Shown here: piece by piece, positions 9,092 to 17,376 of the stretch
How the letters are laid out: each line of letters opens with the position of its first letter
Numbering within the stretch: position 1 is the first letter of the stretch
Assembly: GCA_021736785.1 (NCBI GenBank)
Contig: JAIPFF010000029.1
Location: 1-63,244, forward strand
From: Thiohalocapsa sp.
GTDB lineage: Bacteria > Pseudomonadota > Gammaproteobacteria > Chromatiales > Chromatiaceae
Length of the DNA: 63,244 nucleotides
Reading direction: 5' to 3'
Translations under genes and position numbers: made by a program
The notes under the pieces: generated by a model
Told to the model about the DNA's origin: nothing
What the model saw: only the letters and a program-made list of their open reading frames with translations
The model's database searches: none

Positions 9092-9604
9092 TTGAGCGAG
9101 ACGACGAAAGACGATCTGGATGTCGTATTCCGTGCCTATGGTGCCGCCTGTTTCGCGGCGCAGCATCTCGAGAGTGCGTTGCGGGTTCTATTGGTGCTGA
9201 CCGCCGCGGCCAAGCAACAGCAAATGAATATGCAGGTTCTGCGGTTGGTCGAGTCGGAGACCGCCATGGATACCCTGCGTCAGCTCTTCAATGCCGCGCG
9301 CGAGCGGGAGTATTTTACCGGCGCCGAGGTGAAATCCATCGACCGTGCCATCAAACTGCGCAATTTCGTCATCCACTCGTATTGGCACAAGCACACGATG
9401 CTGCTGTCCACCGCCAAGGGGCGTGCTTGGTTATGCGATGACCTGAAACAGGCGCGGGCGGTGATGCGCGATGCCAACGGCATCGTCAATTCGCTCTGTG
9501 ATCGTTACTGGGCCCAGTACGGCATGAGCACGCAGGCACTCAATGAAGTGGTCGGCGCGCTGTGGGAGGGGGAGAACGATCCGCCGGAGGATCTACTGTT
9601 GTAA
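9092..9604 (+). CDS. HEPN-like helical protein (RNFVIH motif)
   Basis: Starts at TTG with GGGAGG about 9 bp upstream; the open frame extends upstream but has no better start. The 170 residues are predicted mostly helical. Residues 90-97 read RNFVIHSY, which matches the RNxxxHxY signature of HEPN domains of the HepT/DUF86 type. In those toxins it forms the RNase active site. No nucleotidyltransferase antitoxin lies next to it. The neighbours are convergent or divergent, so the gene is monocistronic. The assignment rests on this one motif and the helical pattern. The family as a whole is not recognised. Confidence 0.55.
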   Translation: MSETTKDDLDVVFRAYGAACFAAQHLESALRVLLVLTAAAKQQQMNMQVLRLVESETAMDTLRQLFNAAREREYFTGAEVKSIDRAIKLRNFVIHSYWHKHTMLLSTAKGRAWLCDDLKQARAVMRDANGIVNSLCDRYWAQYGMSTQALNEVVGALWEGENDPPEDLLL

Positions 9605-9626
9605 GCGTTCCGGGGCGCGAGCCTGG

Positions 9627-10064
9627 CTAAGCGAGTAGCCCGGCAAGCGGCGCCGCGAGACCCAGTACCGCAGCGTAGCGCAGGCCCTTGCCGATGGCCG
9701 TCAAGACAAAGAACAGTCCGAAGTGCACGCGCATGACGCCGGCAATGAAAGTCAGCGCGTCACCGCCGACGGGCAGCCACGCCATCAGCAGCGACCAGAC
9801 ACCCCAGCGCCGGTACCAGCGCTGCGCCATCCCGAGCTTGTCGGGCTTGAAGGGAAACCAGCGCCGATCCCGGAAACGCAGCAGCCAGCGCCCCATGGCC
9901 CAGTTCACGGCGGCACCGAGGGTGTTGCCCGCGGTGGCCCAAGCCCACAGCGCCAGCGGGTCGTAACCGGTGGCCTGCAGCCCGGCGAGTGCCAGCTCCG
10001 AGTAGAACGGCAGCAGCGTGGCCGCGACGAAGGCCGCGGTGAACAGACCCAGATAGGCTTCCAT
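9627..10064 (-). CDS. YqaA/DedA-like small membrane protein
   Basis: 145 residues with several hydrophobic segments. The pattern LPFYSELALAGL, GNTLGAAVNWAMGR and MAWLPVGGDALTFIAGVMR matches the YqaA branch of the VTT/SNARE-associated (DedA-like) family. DedA proteins are linked to lipid-carrier flipping and membrane homeostasis; the role of YqaA is not established. It is the last gene of the amidoligase operon, 88 bp after the amidotransferase gene. Confidence 0.85.
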   Translation of the reverse strand: MEAYLGLFTAAFVAATLLPFYSELALAGLQATGYDPLALWAWATAGNTLGAAVNWAMGRWLLRFRDRRWFPFKPDKLGMAQRWYRRWGVWSLLMAWLPVGGDALTFIAGVMRVHFGLFFVLTAIGKGLRYAAVLGLAAPLAGLLA

Positions 10065-10152
10065 GTCGGGCGCGCTCAGGCGTGCGCTTCCGCCGCCGTT
10101 GCATCAGGGGCCGACGACCAGGCGCGGAAACGATTTGCAAGCCGCATGGCGG

Positions 10153-10839
10153 TCACTGCAGGCGCGTGCGGGCACAATCCACCAGCGCCCGGAACAGCCG
10201 CCGCTGGGAGCCGATGTACAGGAGCAGTTCCGGATGCCACTGGACGCCGATCAGGAAGGGGTGGGTGGGGCTCTCGATCGCTTGAACAATGCCGTCGAGG
10301 TCGCGGCCGGCGACGACCAGGTCTTCACCGAGCCGGTCGATGCCCTGGTTATGCAGGCTGTTGATTTTCTTTCGCGGACCTCCGAGCAGTTGCATCAGTC
10401 GGGTACCGGGCTCGACGCGCAGTGTCTTCAACGGAAAAATGGTCCAGCGATTCGAGGTCTCTTTGCGCCGCGAGCGCAGCTCTTGAAACAAACTCCCCCC
10501 GAGGCGCACGTTCAGCAGCTGCGCGCCGCGGCAGATGCCGAGCACGGGCAGGCCGCGGGCCAATGCGCGCTCGATCACCGTGGATTCCAGCGCATCGCGC
10601 TCCGGGTCGTATTTCGGCGTCACCTCGGGCGCTGCGGCGTAGAGCACCGGGTCGACGTCGTGCCCGCCGGTGATGACAACGGCGTCGATGTCGGCGTCCG
10701 CGCGGGGCTTGGCCGGCGTCATCATGACCGGCCGGGCGCCGGCCACGCGCAGCGCCAGCGCCACCAAGAGCCGCGGCGCCTTGCCGCCGCGGGTCGGGCC
10801 GGTGACGCCGATCAGCGGAGCGCGTGCGTGCTCAGCCAT
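10153..10839 (-). CDS. Class I glutamine amidotransferase-like (PuuD-type) hydrolase
   Basis: 228 residues of the gamma-glutamyl-gamma-aminobutyrate hydrolase/peptidase C26 family. The nucleophile elbow is GICRGAQLLN (Cys103), an early loop is ITGGHDVDP, and the catalytic His-Glu sits in GVQWHPE near residue 195. Relatives hydrolyse gamma-glutamyl amides of small amines. Its start lies 28 bp inside the amidoligase gene, so the two are almost certainly coupled. It probably acts on the amidoligase product, or supplies or removes an amide in the same pathway. It is about 25 residues shorter than E. coli PuuD (about 254 aa). Confidence 0.88.
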   Translation of the reverse strand: MAEHARAPLIGVTGPTRGGKAPRLLVALALRVAGARPVMMTPAKPRADADIDAVVITGGHDVDPVLYAAAPEVTPKYDPERDALESTVIERALARGLPVLGICRGAQLLNVRLGGSLFQELRSRRKETSNRWTIFPLKTLRVEPGTRLMQLLGGPRKKINSLHNQGIDRLGEDLVVAGRDLDGIVQAIESPTHPFLIGVQWHPELLLYIGSQRRLFRALVDCARTRLQ

Positions 10840-11816
10840 GAGTCGGTCTGCGCGGCCCAGTCGGTTGTCAGCTGGTCCAGCGGGTGCTGAAGCAAGACGC
10901 TGTAGCGCGCGCACAGCGCCGCGAGCGATTGCGGCCGCGCCGCCAGTCGTTCGACCACCAGCCAGTCCCGCCACGGCCCGCCCAAATCCCAGTGCGGACT
11001 ATCGATCTCGGAGTTGGGCAGCCGATAGTGCAGGGTAGGGCGGGCGACGATGCGTGCGTCCTGCACCGCTCCCTGCACGCGCGCGGCGTCGAGCTCGGTG
11101 AAAAGCGGCAACAGGTCGAGACCGCGGTTGCGGGTGGGGTTGGCGTCCAGATAATCGTCGATCAGGCGATCGCGGTCCGGGCTGTAAGCCGGGTCGACGA
11201 CCAGGCGCGCATAGGCCTTGGGGAAAGGATCGGCGAAAAACGTCAAGCGCCGGGTCAGGTCCACCTGCGCCCGAGACCGCAGCCAGTCCTCGACGCAGAG
11301 GTATGCCTGCAGATAGCGGCGCACGGTGTCCGCGTCGGTATCGGGAAGCTCGGGGTTCAACTGCAGCCCGAACGCGTACAGTAAGTCGTCCCGGGTACCG
11401 CGGGCGCCCGCTTCGCGCAGGCGGTCGATCAGCTGGTTGACTTCGCCGAGCCGCGTCATGTCCAGCGGCGGACTGATGACCTCCACCGGCACGACGCGCT
11501 GCGCGATCGCGCGCAGCGCATCTTCGGCGAGCTCCTGCACGACATCGCCGAAATCATCGCCGCGCTCGCGCCGGCCGAGCTCCTTCAGCAACTCGAAATC
11601 GAGCTCGACGCGCCATGCCCCGGCGGCGTCGCCGTCGATGGCCATTTCGTGCCGTCCCGTTTGCCGCAGCCGGCCGTGCAAGGCATCGCGCACGGTCTCG
11701 GCGGCCTGGTCCAGGGTCAGGCCGCTCAGTTCGATCTCGACGCCGACGCGGCGCGGGTGTCCGTCCGCGCGCACGGCGATGGGAGGCAGCGGCATCGCAC
11801 TCGGTAATTCAACCAT
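10812..11816 (-). CDS. Amidoligase (COOH-NH2 ligase) family protein
   Basis: 334 residues. The N-terminal RRVGVEIELSGL, the early WRVELDFELL region and VEVISPPLDM match the glutamine-synthetase-like amidoligase family. Its glutamates are expected to bind metal and ATP. Later LLYAFGLQLNPELPD and a family-like C-terminal half follow. Members are predicted to form amide bonds between a carboxylate and an amine in small molecules or peptides. The start is uncertain: ATG codons at 11837, 11816 and 11795 are all in frame and none has a good Shine-Dalgarno. It is followed by the overlapping amidotransferase gene and then the YqaA-like gene. The product is unknown. Confidence 0.82.
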   Translation of the reverse strand: MVELPSAMPLPPIAVRADGHPRRVGVEIELSGLTLDQAAETVRDALHGRLRQTGRHEMAIDGDAAGAWRVELDFELLKELGRRERGDDFGDVVQELAEDALRAIAQRVVPVEVISPPLDMTRLGEVNQLIDRLREAGARGTRDDLLYAFGLQLNPELPDTDADTVRRYLQAYLCVEDWLRSRAQVDLTRRLTFFADPFPKAYARLVVDPAYSPDRDRLIDDYLDANPTRNRGLDLLPLFTELDAARVQGAVQDARIVARPTLHYRLPNSEIDSPHWDLGGPWRDWLVVERLAARPQSLAALCARYSVLLQHPLDQLTTDWAAQTDSWLSTHALR

Positions 11817-12230
11817 AACGGGTAAGGCTTGGGGCATCCGCAGCCGCTTCAAGGCCCTCCTGCGCGAGCGCGCAACGGACCCGGGGTCCGGGTGGCGACC
11901 CCGCGCAGCGCCGGGTCTCGCCACTTCGGTTAGAATGAGCACGACAGGCGGGCGTCGACACCCGACATCGCTCGACACCGACCGCGGCATCGGCACGGCA
12001 CGCGCGACCGGGGAGGTCGAGCGCGGCGCGGCTGACGGTGGCAGGTAACCGGAGCCGAGCACGCCGACGTGCCTTCGGCGCCGAACCTCCGCCAGCACCG
12101 GGACCGGTGTCCGGACCCCGTCCGCACGGAAAACAATACGACAAAAGCCCTGACTCGTCGCGCCGGTAAGGCCTCGTTCGGCGGTGGCCTGCCTCAGCCG
12201 TAAGCGCGGCTTCGGGAGCGGAGGATGATC
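11817..12230. other. Divergent intergenic region
   Basis: 414 bp between the amidoligase operon (minus) and a membrane protein gene (plus). A TAGAAT hexamer at 11931-11936 could be a plus-strand -10 but has no clear -35. I see no credible gene; frames open on the minus strand are extensions of the amidoligase frame without a start or ribosome binding site. Confidence 0.5.
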
Positions 12231-13007
12231 ATGCTGTCCACAAAACGTTTCACGGCGGTCGTGACGACCCTGCTCGTATGGGGGTTGGCCGGGGCGCTTT
12301 TCGGCGGGCTCTTCATCGGCCTGTATCAAATTCTCGAAGTACTCGGCCTGTCGGGCTGGCAGCCGATCGTGTTGGGCGCGGTCGCCGCCGCAATGACCAC
12401 GGCGGCTTTCTACAGCGCGATGCCGGTGGCGATGGTTGGGGCGGCCGCGGGCGTCGTCGCTTCCATCGGTTATCTGATACTGGCCGGACATCGGCTGGAG
12501 CTTGCGGTGATTGCCGGCGTCGCCGGCGCGGCGGGTTTCATCGCCGGTGCATTCTTCGCATGGATGGTGCGGCGCAATGCGAGGCCGTTGGCGGAGACCT
12601 TGACCGGCATGCTCGCCGGCCTGGGTGCCGGCGTCATCCTATCGGTGCTGATCAGCATTTACCCGCAGCCCGTCGGGCCTCTCGTGATGGCCGCGGGCGT
12701 TGTCGCGCTGGTAGGTGCGCTGTTTCAGCTGAACGAGCACTGGATCGTGCAGACTTGCCACGGCTGGCTGCCGGACGGGCTCGCGGCGCCATTGGTCTCG
12801 GGGCTGATCGCCGCGATTGTCGGCGTCAGCATCTGGATCATGGGCGGGTCCGCCGCGGCGGGGCTCGACATGGAGACGAAGGGCGCGGTCGACCGCGTGC
12901 TTTCGGAGGTACCGACCGGCTTCATCGGCGGCATGCTCGGCGGCGCCGTAACCGGTCTGGTTCTGGAGCTCCTCGGCTTTCACCTGGAAGAGCACGAGAC
13001 CGTCTGA
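12231..13007 (+). CDS. Polytopic membrane protein of unknown function
   Basis: 258 residues, with about seven hydrophobic segments rich in Gly and Ala. The ATG at 12231 is preferred over the one at 12225 because GGAGG then sits at a normal 6 bp. It resembles a small channel or transporter in composition, but no family motif is recognised. A late loop (DMETKGAVDRVLSEVPTG) separates the last two helices and the tail is acidic (LEEHETV). It is convergent with the Cache-domain gene, with a strong hairpin between them. Confidence 0.75.
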   Translation: MLSTKRFTAVVTTLLVWGLAGALFGGLFIGLYQILEVLGLSGWQPIVLGAVAAAMTTAAFYSAMPVAMVGAAAGVVASIGYLILAGHRLELAVIAGVAGAAGFIAGAFFAWMVRRNARPLAETLTGMLAGLGAGVILSVLISIYPQPVGPLVMAAGVVALVGALFQLNEHWIVQTCHGWLPDGLAAPLVSGLIAAIVGVSIWIMGGSAAAGLDMETKGAVDRVLSEVPTGFIGGMLGGAVTGLVLELLGFHLEEHETV

Positions 13008-13012
13008 GCAGT

Positions 13013-13038
13013 GCCGGCCCGCGACCGGGCGGGCCGGC
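13013..13038. terminator. Perfect 10-bp inverted repeat between convergent genes
   Basis: GCCGGCCCGC (13013-13022) and GCGGGCCGGC (13029-13038) form a perfect stem with a 6-base loop. It lies 6 bp after one stop and 20 bp from the other, so it may serve both directions. No strong U-tract follows. Confidence 0.6.
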
Positions 13039-13057
13039 CCGTTGTGTCGAAGCGGCG

Positions 13058-13504
13058 CTATTTGTAAGCGCCGACGCCGCAGAAGAAGCCTTCGTCGTTC
13101 GTCATGACGTAGCTCGTCTTTTCCTTGACCTCATCGGTGCCGGGGTAGGGCCAGTTGTAGTCAACCCAGCCTTCGCCGCTGTCCTGCGCGACGGCAATCA
13201 TGTCCTTGAACAACTCGTCGCCGTACTTGTTGAAGTCGAGCAGGTTCTTGCCGACCAGCTCGGGCTTGACGGCGTGGGACAGCATGACGCCGTCCATGTC
13301 CATGCAGAAGACGTAGAGATCCTTCTCGCGGAAGTCGCCGTCCTCGGCAGCGAAGGCGTCGAAGGCGGCTGCAGCACCCATCTCGTTCACGGCCTGTTGT
13401 GCCCTCTCCGACATCGCCTTGGCTTCATCGGGACTTGCCATTTCGTCGGCGATGGCGCTTGCGGAAAAGACCAAGGCGGCGGCGGCGATAATCGCTTTTC
13501 TCAT
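13058..13504 (-). CDS. Periplasmic single-Cache domain protein
   Basis: 148 residues with a clear Sec signal peptide (MRKAIIAAAALVFSASAIA) and one small ligand-binding Cache domain. Family marks are YVFCMDMDGVMLSHAV, VGKNLLDF, GEGWVDYNWPYPG and the final FFCGVGAY. Such free-standing domains are secreted sensors or binding proteins of unknown ligand. A good ribosome binding site (GAGAGGAAA) precedes the ATG. There is no adjacent kinase or chemoreceptor. It diverges from amtB across a shared regulatory region. Confidence 0.85.
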   Translation of the reverse strand: MRKAIIAAAALVFSASAIADEMASPDEAKAMSERAQQAVNEMGAAAAFDAFAAEDGDFREKDLYVFCMDMDGVMLSHAVKPELVGKNLLDFNKYGDELFKDMIAVAQDSGEGWVDYNWPYPGTDEVKEKTSYVMTNDEGFFCGVGAYK

Positions 13505-13806
13505 GCCTGATTTCCTCTCTCTCTTTGTGGTTAGGGGACGCCGAAGTTAACCGATGCACCGGCCGCGGTCCAGCATCTCGGCCCTGGCTGGCTATGGAGG
13601 TGAGCGGATCCCGCGGCGCTTGCACTCTCGTGAAGCGTAGTCGCATTTTTTTGGTGCGCGCTTGCCGCCTGGTTTGCGGGCTTCGCGGATCGACGGCAGA
13701 GGCAAGCCGTTGAGATTCGGCGTGTATGTCGATGCACCAGGATCTTTCAGGTAACGGGCATGGAAACTGCTCTGCTGCACCGGTTTTGGTCAATAGGCGA
13801 CGAGTC
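13505..13806. other. Divergent regulatory region between the Cache gene and amtB
   Basis: 302 bp with no credible gene. It contains a candidate sigma-54 promoter for amtB (listed separately) and GATGCACC sequences near 13552 and 13731 that resemble NtrC half sites. An imperfect GTTA/TAAC inverted pair lies near 13532-13550. Confidence 0.4.
13756..13771 (+). promoter_or_regulatory. Candidate sigma-54 (-24/-12) promoter of amtB
   Basis: GGGCATGGAAACTGCT has the obligatory GG-N10-GC spacing (GG at 13757-13758, GC at 13769-13770) and matches most of TGGCACG-N4-TTGCA. It would start transcription near 13782, 25 bp before the amtB ATG. Nitrogen control of amtB by NtrC and sigma-54 is well known. 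Confidence 0.4.
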
Positions 13807-15012
13807 ATGCAGAGTTATCAGTCCGGTACGGACGTCCTGTTTTTGTTGATCGGTGCCGTAATGGTGCTGGCCATGCACGCGGGCTTTGCCTTCCTGGAAG
13901 TGGGCACCGTGCGAGCGAAGAATCAGGTCAATGCGCTGTCGAAGATCCTCAGCGATTTCGCGGTGTCGACCATCGGCTATTTCTTCTTCGGCTTCAGCAT
14001 CGCCTATGGCGTGGATTTCTTCAGCGGTGCCGCCGCATTGCAGGACAAGAACGGTTACGAGCTGGTCAAGTTCTTCTTTTTGCTGACCTTTGCGGCAGCG
14101 ATCCCGGCGATTGTCTCCGGTGGTATTGCGGAGCGGGCCAAGTTCTACCCGCAGTTGCTGGCGTCCCTGGTGCTGGTCAGCCTCGTCTATCCGTTTTTCG
14201 AAGGCATCGTCTGGAACGGCAACTTCGGTGTGCAGGCCTTGATCGAGCGCTGGCTCGGCGCCGGATTCCACGACTTCGCGGGCTCGATCGTCGTGCATGC
14301 GATGGGCGGCTGGATTGCGCTCGCCGCCGTGTTGTTGCTGGGTCCGCGCAGCGGCCGTTACCGCAAGGACGGGGGCATTACCGCCCATCCGCCGTCGTCG
14401 ATCCCGTTTCTGTCTCTCGGCGCCTGGACGCTGACGGTGGGCTGGTTCGGCTTCAACGTTATGTCGGCGCAGAGCGTCGGCGCCGTCAGCGGCTTGGTTG
14501 CGGTGAACTCGTTGATGGCGATGGTCGGCGGCATTCTGGCCGCGTTGATCGCCGGCAAGAACGACCCCGGCTTCCTGCATAACGGACCGCTGGCGGGCCT
14601 GGTGGCGGTCTGTGCCGGCTCCGACATCATGCATCCGCTAGGCGCACTGTTCGTCGGCGCCTTCGCCGGTGCGTTGTTTGTCTACACCTTCACGCTGACC
14701 CAGAACAAGTGGCGCATCGACGACGTGCTCGGTGTCTGGCCGCTGCATGGTCTATGCGGTCTTTGGGGCGGCATCGCCGCGGGGATCTTCGGCATGGAGA
14801 TGCTCGGCGGCCTCGGCGGCGTCACGTTCATGGCGCAGCTCGCGGGCAGTCTGCTGGGTGTTGCAGTGGCGCTGGTCGGCGGGTTCGCCGTCTACGGCAT
14901 CGTCAAGGCGATCATGGGCCTACGCCTGACGGAGGAAGAAGAGTATCTGGGGGCGGACCTCTCCATCCATCGCATCACCGCCGAGCCCGACTACAACCGT
15001 GGTGAAGTCTGA
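13807..15012 (+). CDS. amtB: Ammonium transporter (Amt family)
   Basis: Trimeric inner-membrane ammonium channel. The 401 residues give about eleven membrane helices. Family motifs include AGFAFLEVGTVRAKN, VVHAMGGWIAL with the first pore histidine, GWFGFNVMSA and WPLHGLCGLWGG with the second. The ATG at 13807 starts just before the first helix. An upstream ATG at 13726 would add a polar stretch and lie upstream of the candidate promoter, so it is rejected. The glnK/glnB partner is not adjacent. The C-terminal tail (EEEEYLGADLSIH) keeps the PII-contact type sequence. Confidence 0.95.
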   Translation: MQSYQSGTDVLFLLIGAVMVLAMHAGFAFLEVGTVRAKNQVNALSKILSDFAVSTIGYFFFGFSIAYGVDFFSGAAALQDKNGYELVKFFFLLTFAAAIPAIVSGGIAERAKFYPQLLASLVLVSLVYPFFEGIVWNGNFGVQALIERWLGAGFHDFAGSIVVHAMGGWIALAAVLLLGPRSGRYRKDGGITAHPPSSIPFLSLGAWTLTVGWFGFNVMSAQSVGAVSGLVAVNSLMAMVGGILAALIAGKNDPGFLHNGPLAGLVAVCAGSDIMHPLGALFVGAFAGALFVYTFTLTQNKWRIDDVLGVWPLHGLCGLWGGIAAGIFGMEMLGGLGGVTFMAQLAGSLLGVAVALVGGFAVYGIVKAIMGLRLTEEEEYLGADLSIHRITAEPDYNRGEV

Positions 15013-15022
15013 TATCCATGCC

Positions 15023-15040
15023 CGGGCGAGGCATCGCCCG
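15023..15040 (+). terminator. Hairpin downstream of amtB
   Basis: CGGGCGA (15023-15029) pairs with TCGCCCG (15034-15040) around a GGCA loop, 10 bp after the amtB stop. There is no U-tract. Confidence 0.45.
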
Positions 15041-15163
15041 ATGAAGCGCCGATCGCCGGCGCCCGATCCGGCAGCGTAGCCGGCGGGCTCATCCTGTAGG
15101 CTATTGGGGCGATGGCCGGCGGGCGCGCGTGACAAATGCCGAGCGCTTGGCGCCCGCGAGGCG

Positions 15164-15967
15164 TCAGCGACGGCTACCCAGGATGATGTCGCGCGCACGC
15201 AGGTCTTCGAGCAGTGCCTGGCCGGCCGCGAGCACCTTCTCCGGGTCGGGGTGGGCCAGCTCCGCGGCGATGGTCTGCAACGCGCTTGCCCCGGTCCGAT
15301 CCGGGTGCGCCTCGAGGAGTTGCAGCAGGCGCTGGGTAACCGCGTTGATCTGCATGAACTCGACGCCGTCGCTTCGGTTGCGGTAGACGATCAGATGGGT
15401 CGGTTCGCCGTCCGGCTCGCTCGGCTGGTACTCGGGGCCGATGCGATGCACCGGATAGCGGTAGCTGAGTTGCCAAGCAACCGGCGAGACCAAGGGCACG
15501 CCTGTCAGAAGGTCGCCTGCGGGGTCGGCGAGGGTGTCGTCGGCCTCGTCCTCGCTGGTTCCGACGGCGAGCTCCACCCACTCGTAGTGGGCCAGCTCCA
15601 GCATGAACGGCGGGTCGTCGGCGTGGGCCTCGCGCTCATGGGCGAGGTAGTCCAGCAATTCCTGCGCAAGCTCGGGAAACAGGGGCGTCGAGCAACGATG
15701 GCGGACAAGGAAGTCGCGAACCAGGCCCTGCCAGCACTCGTCCCCGAGAATTTTGTACAGCACCGGGAAAGCGGTCTGCAGCAGCCCGGAGATATTGTTG
15801 AAGAACAGATCGCGATAAATCGCCATCCGCCGGTCTTCGATATCGGCCGGGGCGGGGCGATGCTCCGGGTCGCGAATATGACCGGCAAACGCCAGTTGTG
15901 CGGCGATGAAGCCCGGTGCAGGCGCGGGCGCCGGCGCGTCGGTAGTCGGTCGACGATGCTCAGACAT
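15164..15967 (-). CDS. hvfC: HvfC-type RiPP maturation partner (DUF2063)
   Basis: 267 residues. The N-terminal DUF2063 part (to about residue 130) carries [24 protein letters not shown], quoted in part; LARDF-like VRDFLVRH and [13 protein letters not shown] follow. The C-terminal part is beta-rich and ends in an alpha-helical winged region. In the known family the protein binds the MNIO enzyme and presents the precursor peptide. The start overlaps the hvfB stop by 8 bp, showing tight coupling. Convergent with amtB. Confidence 0.88.
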   Translation of the reverse strand: MSEHRRPTTDAPAPAPAPGFIAAQLAFAGHIRDPEHRPAPADIEDRRMAIYRDLFFNNISGLLQTAFPVLYKILGDECWQGLVRDFLVRHRCSTPLFPELAQELLDYLAHEREAHADDPPFMLELAHYEWVELAVGTSEDEADDTLADPAGDLLTGVPLVSPVAWQLSYRYPVHRIGPEYQPSEPDGEPTHLIVYRNRSDGVEFMQINAVTQRLLQLLEAHPDRTGASALQTIAAELAHPDPEKVLAAGQALLEDLRARDIILGSRR

Positions 15968-16841
15968 CGGCCGTGCGGGCGCGCGAGCGCGGCGCATGTC
16001 GGCGTTGCATCGCGGCGATGTCCTGTACCTCGGCCGCCAGCGCATCCACCGAAGGAATATTGAAGTCACGCTCGAGCAGCGTCGGCAGCACACCGAAGCG
16101 CGCATAAGCGCGGTCGAGTAGATCCCACACCGGGGCGATGACATCGGCGCCGTGGGTGTCGATCCGCAGATCCTCGGCCTCGACGTAATGGCCGGCGACA
16201 TGACAATAGACCACCCGCTCGCCGGGCAAGGCGCTCAGGAACGCGTGCGCGTCGTAGCCGTGGTTGATGCTGTTGACATAGATGTTGTTGACATCGAGCA
16301 GCAGGTCGCAATCGGCCTCCTGCAGCACCGCGTTGACGAAGTCGATCTCGGTCATCTCCTGTGCCGGTGCGGCGTAATAGGAGACGTTTTCCAGGGCAAT
16401 GCGCCGTTCGAGGATGTCCTGCACCTGCCGCACGCGCTCGGCGACATGGTGAACCGCCTCGGCCGTGAACGGGATCGGCATCAGGTCGTAGAGGTGCCCG
16501 TCATCGGAGCAGTAGCTCAGATGCTCGGTGTAGGCGCGAATGCCATGCCGATCGAGAAATTCCTTGATGCGTCTGACAAACTCCGTATCCAGTGGCGACG
16601 GCGAGCCGATCGATAGCGACAGGCCGTGGCAGACGAAGGGATGGCGCTCGGTCATGGCGCTCAGGTGCCGGGCATAGCGGCCTCCGACGCCGATCCAGTT
16701 CTCCGGGGCGATCTCCCAGAAGTCGACCGTATCCGGTGGCTGCTCGGCCACGGCGCCGATAAACGAGCGCCGCAGACCGAGACCGGCGCCATGAACGGGA
16801 TGGGCAGCGCGTTCGAGCGAGTCCGTTACCGTGTTTTTCAT
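15960..16841 (-). CDS. hvfB: HvfB-type MNIO (DUF692) RiPP maturase
   Basis: Multinuclear non-heme iron-dependent oxidase of 293 residues with a TIM-barrel fold. Likely metal ligands are in HGLSLSIG (His72), TEHLSY (Glu106/His107), ENVSYY (Glu151), LDVNNIYVN (Asp183), NHGYD (His194), CHVAGH (His214/His218), IDTHG (Asp228/His230) and LLERDFNIP (Glu257). Family members oxidise cysteine in a partner peptide to oxazolone/thioamide or thiooxazole. It lies 30 bp after hvfA and overlaps hvfC, so the three genes form one operon. Confidence 0.93.
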   Translation of the reverse strand: MKNTVTDSLERAAHPVHGAGLGLRRSFIGAVAEQPPDTVDFWEIAPENWIGVGGRYARHLSAMTERHPFVCHGLSLSIGSPSPLDTEFVRRIKEFLDRHGIRAYTEHLSYCSDDGHLYDLMPIPFTAEAVHHVAERVRQVQDILERRIALENVSYYAAPAQEMTEIDFVNAVLQEADCDLLLDVNNIYVNSINHGYDAHAFLSALPGERVVYCHVAGHYVEAEDLRIDTHGADVIAPVWDLLDRAYARFGVLPTLLERDFNIPSVDALAAEVQDIAAMQRRHAPRSRARTADV

Positions 16842-16871
16842 GGCGATTTACGTGCTAGGCGTCAGGCTGGA

Positions 16872-17150
16872 TCAGCCCTTGTCGCCGCCGCACTTACCCT
16901 CGCCGCACTTACCTTCGCCTTCACCCTTGTCGCCGCCGCACTTGCCTTCGCCTTCACCCTTGTCGCCGCCGCACTTACCCTCGCCGCACTTGCCTTCGCC
17001 TTCCGCGCCGGCCAAGAGCATATAGCCGCTGTCGAGCTGGCTGGCGCCGAACGGGTTCTCCGCGGCGTTGGCCACGTTGACGGCCGACAGGGTACCGACC
17101 AAAGCGGCACCGACAATGGCTGCGGCGGGGGTCATGGTCTTCTTGGACAT
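16872..17150 (-). CDS. hvfA: HvfA-type Cys-rich RiPP metallophore precursor (bufferin-like)
   Basis: 92 residues: a Sec-type signal peptide (about residues 1-30, ending VANAA), a short spacer, and a low-complexity tail with five EGKCG motifs (Cys55, 60, 71, 82, 87) separated by Gly/Asp/Lys/Glu linkers. In Haemophilus-type HvfA peptides the EGKCG cysteines are modified by the MNIO enzyme and the exported product handles copper. GAGG lies 7 bp before the ATG. The next genes are the two maturation enzymes. No HvfD (DoxX-like) gene follows. Confidence 0.93.
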   Translation of the reverse strand: MSKKTMTPAAAIVGAALVGTLSAVNVANAAENPFGASQLDSGYMLLAGAEGEGKCGEGKCGGDKGEGEGKCGGDKGEGEGKCGEGKCGGDKG

Positions 17151-17265
17151 GGATGTATCCTCTAACTGAAAAACTGTGGTGTGTCGTCGCGCGGCGCCTT
17201 ATCGCTGCCGACCCTTCGCATGTCGGGCCCCGGCGCCGCCGCATTGATAGCACATGCTTTACACG

Positions 17266-17296
17266 ATTAAAACAGTGGGTTTTTGTCTCGTGTCAA
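17266..17296 (-). promoter_or_regulatory. Candidate promoter of the hvf operon
   Basis: Read on the minus strand there is an exact TTGACA -35 (17291-17296) and an extended -10 TGT-TTTAAT (hexamer at 17266-17271). The spacer is 19 bp, longer than ideal. It lies 115 bp upstream of the hvfA start. Confidence 0.4.
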
Positions 17297-17376
17297 CGCA
17301 GCGCCATCGCCCATTAGAGACCCGAGCGGACGGTTGGTTCTTTCACGCCGATGCGCTTTTTGTCGTGCGTCGCCCT

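Noticed and set aside
11817-12491. Long extension of the amidoligase frame
   Set aside because: No start codon with a ribosome binding site; the extra residues are low complexity and lie across a divergent promoter region.
13726-13806. Upstream in-frame ATG for amtB
   Set aside because: It would add 27 polar residues and start before the candidate sigma-54 promoter.
16862-17010. Cluster of short repeats resembling a CRISPR array
   Set aside because: The repeats encode the EGKCG peptide of hvfA; spacers are not unique.
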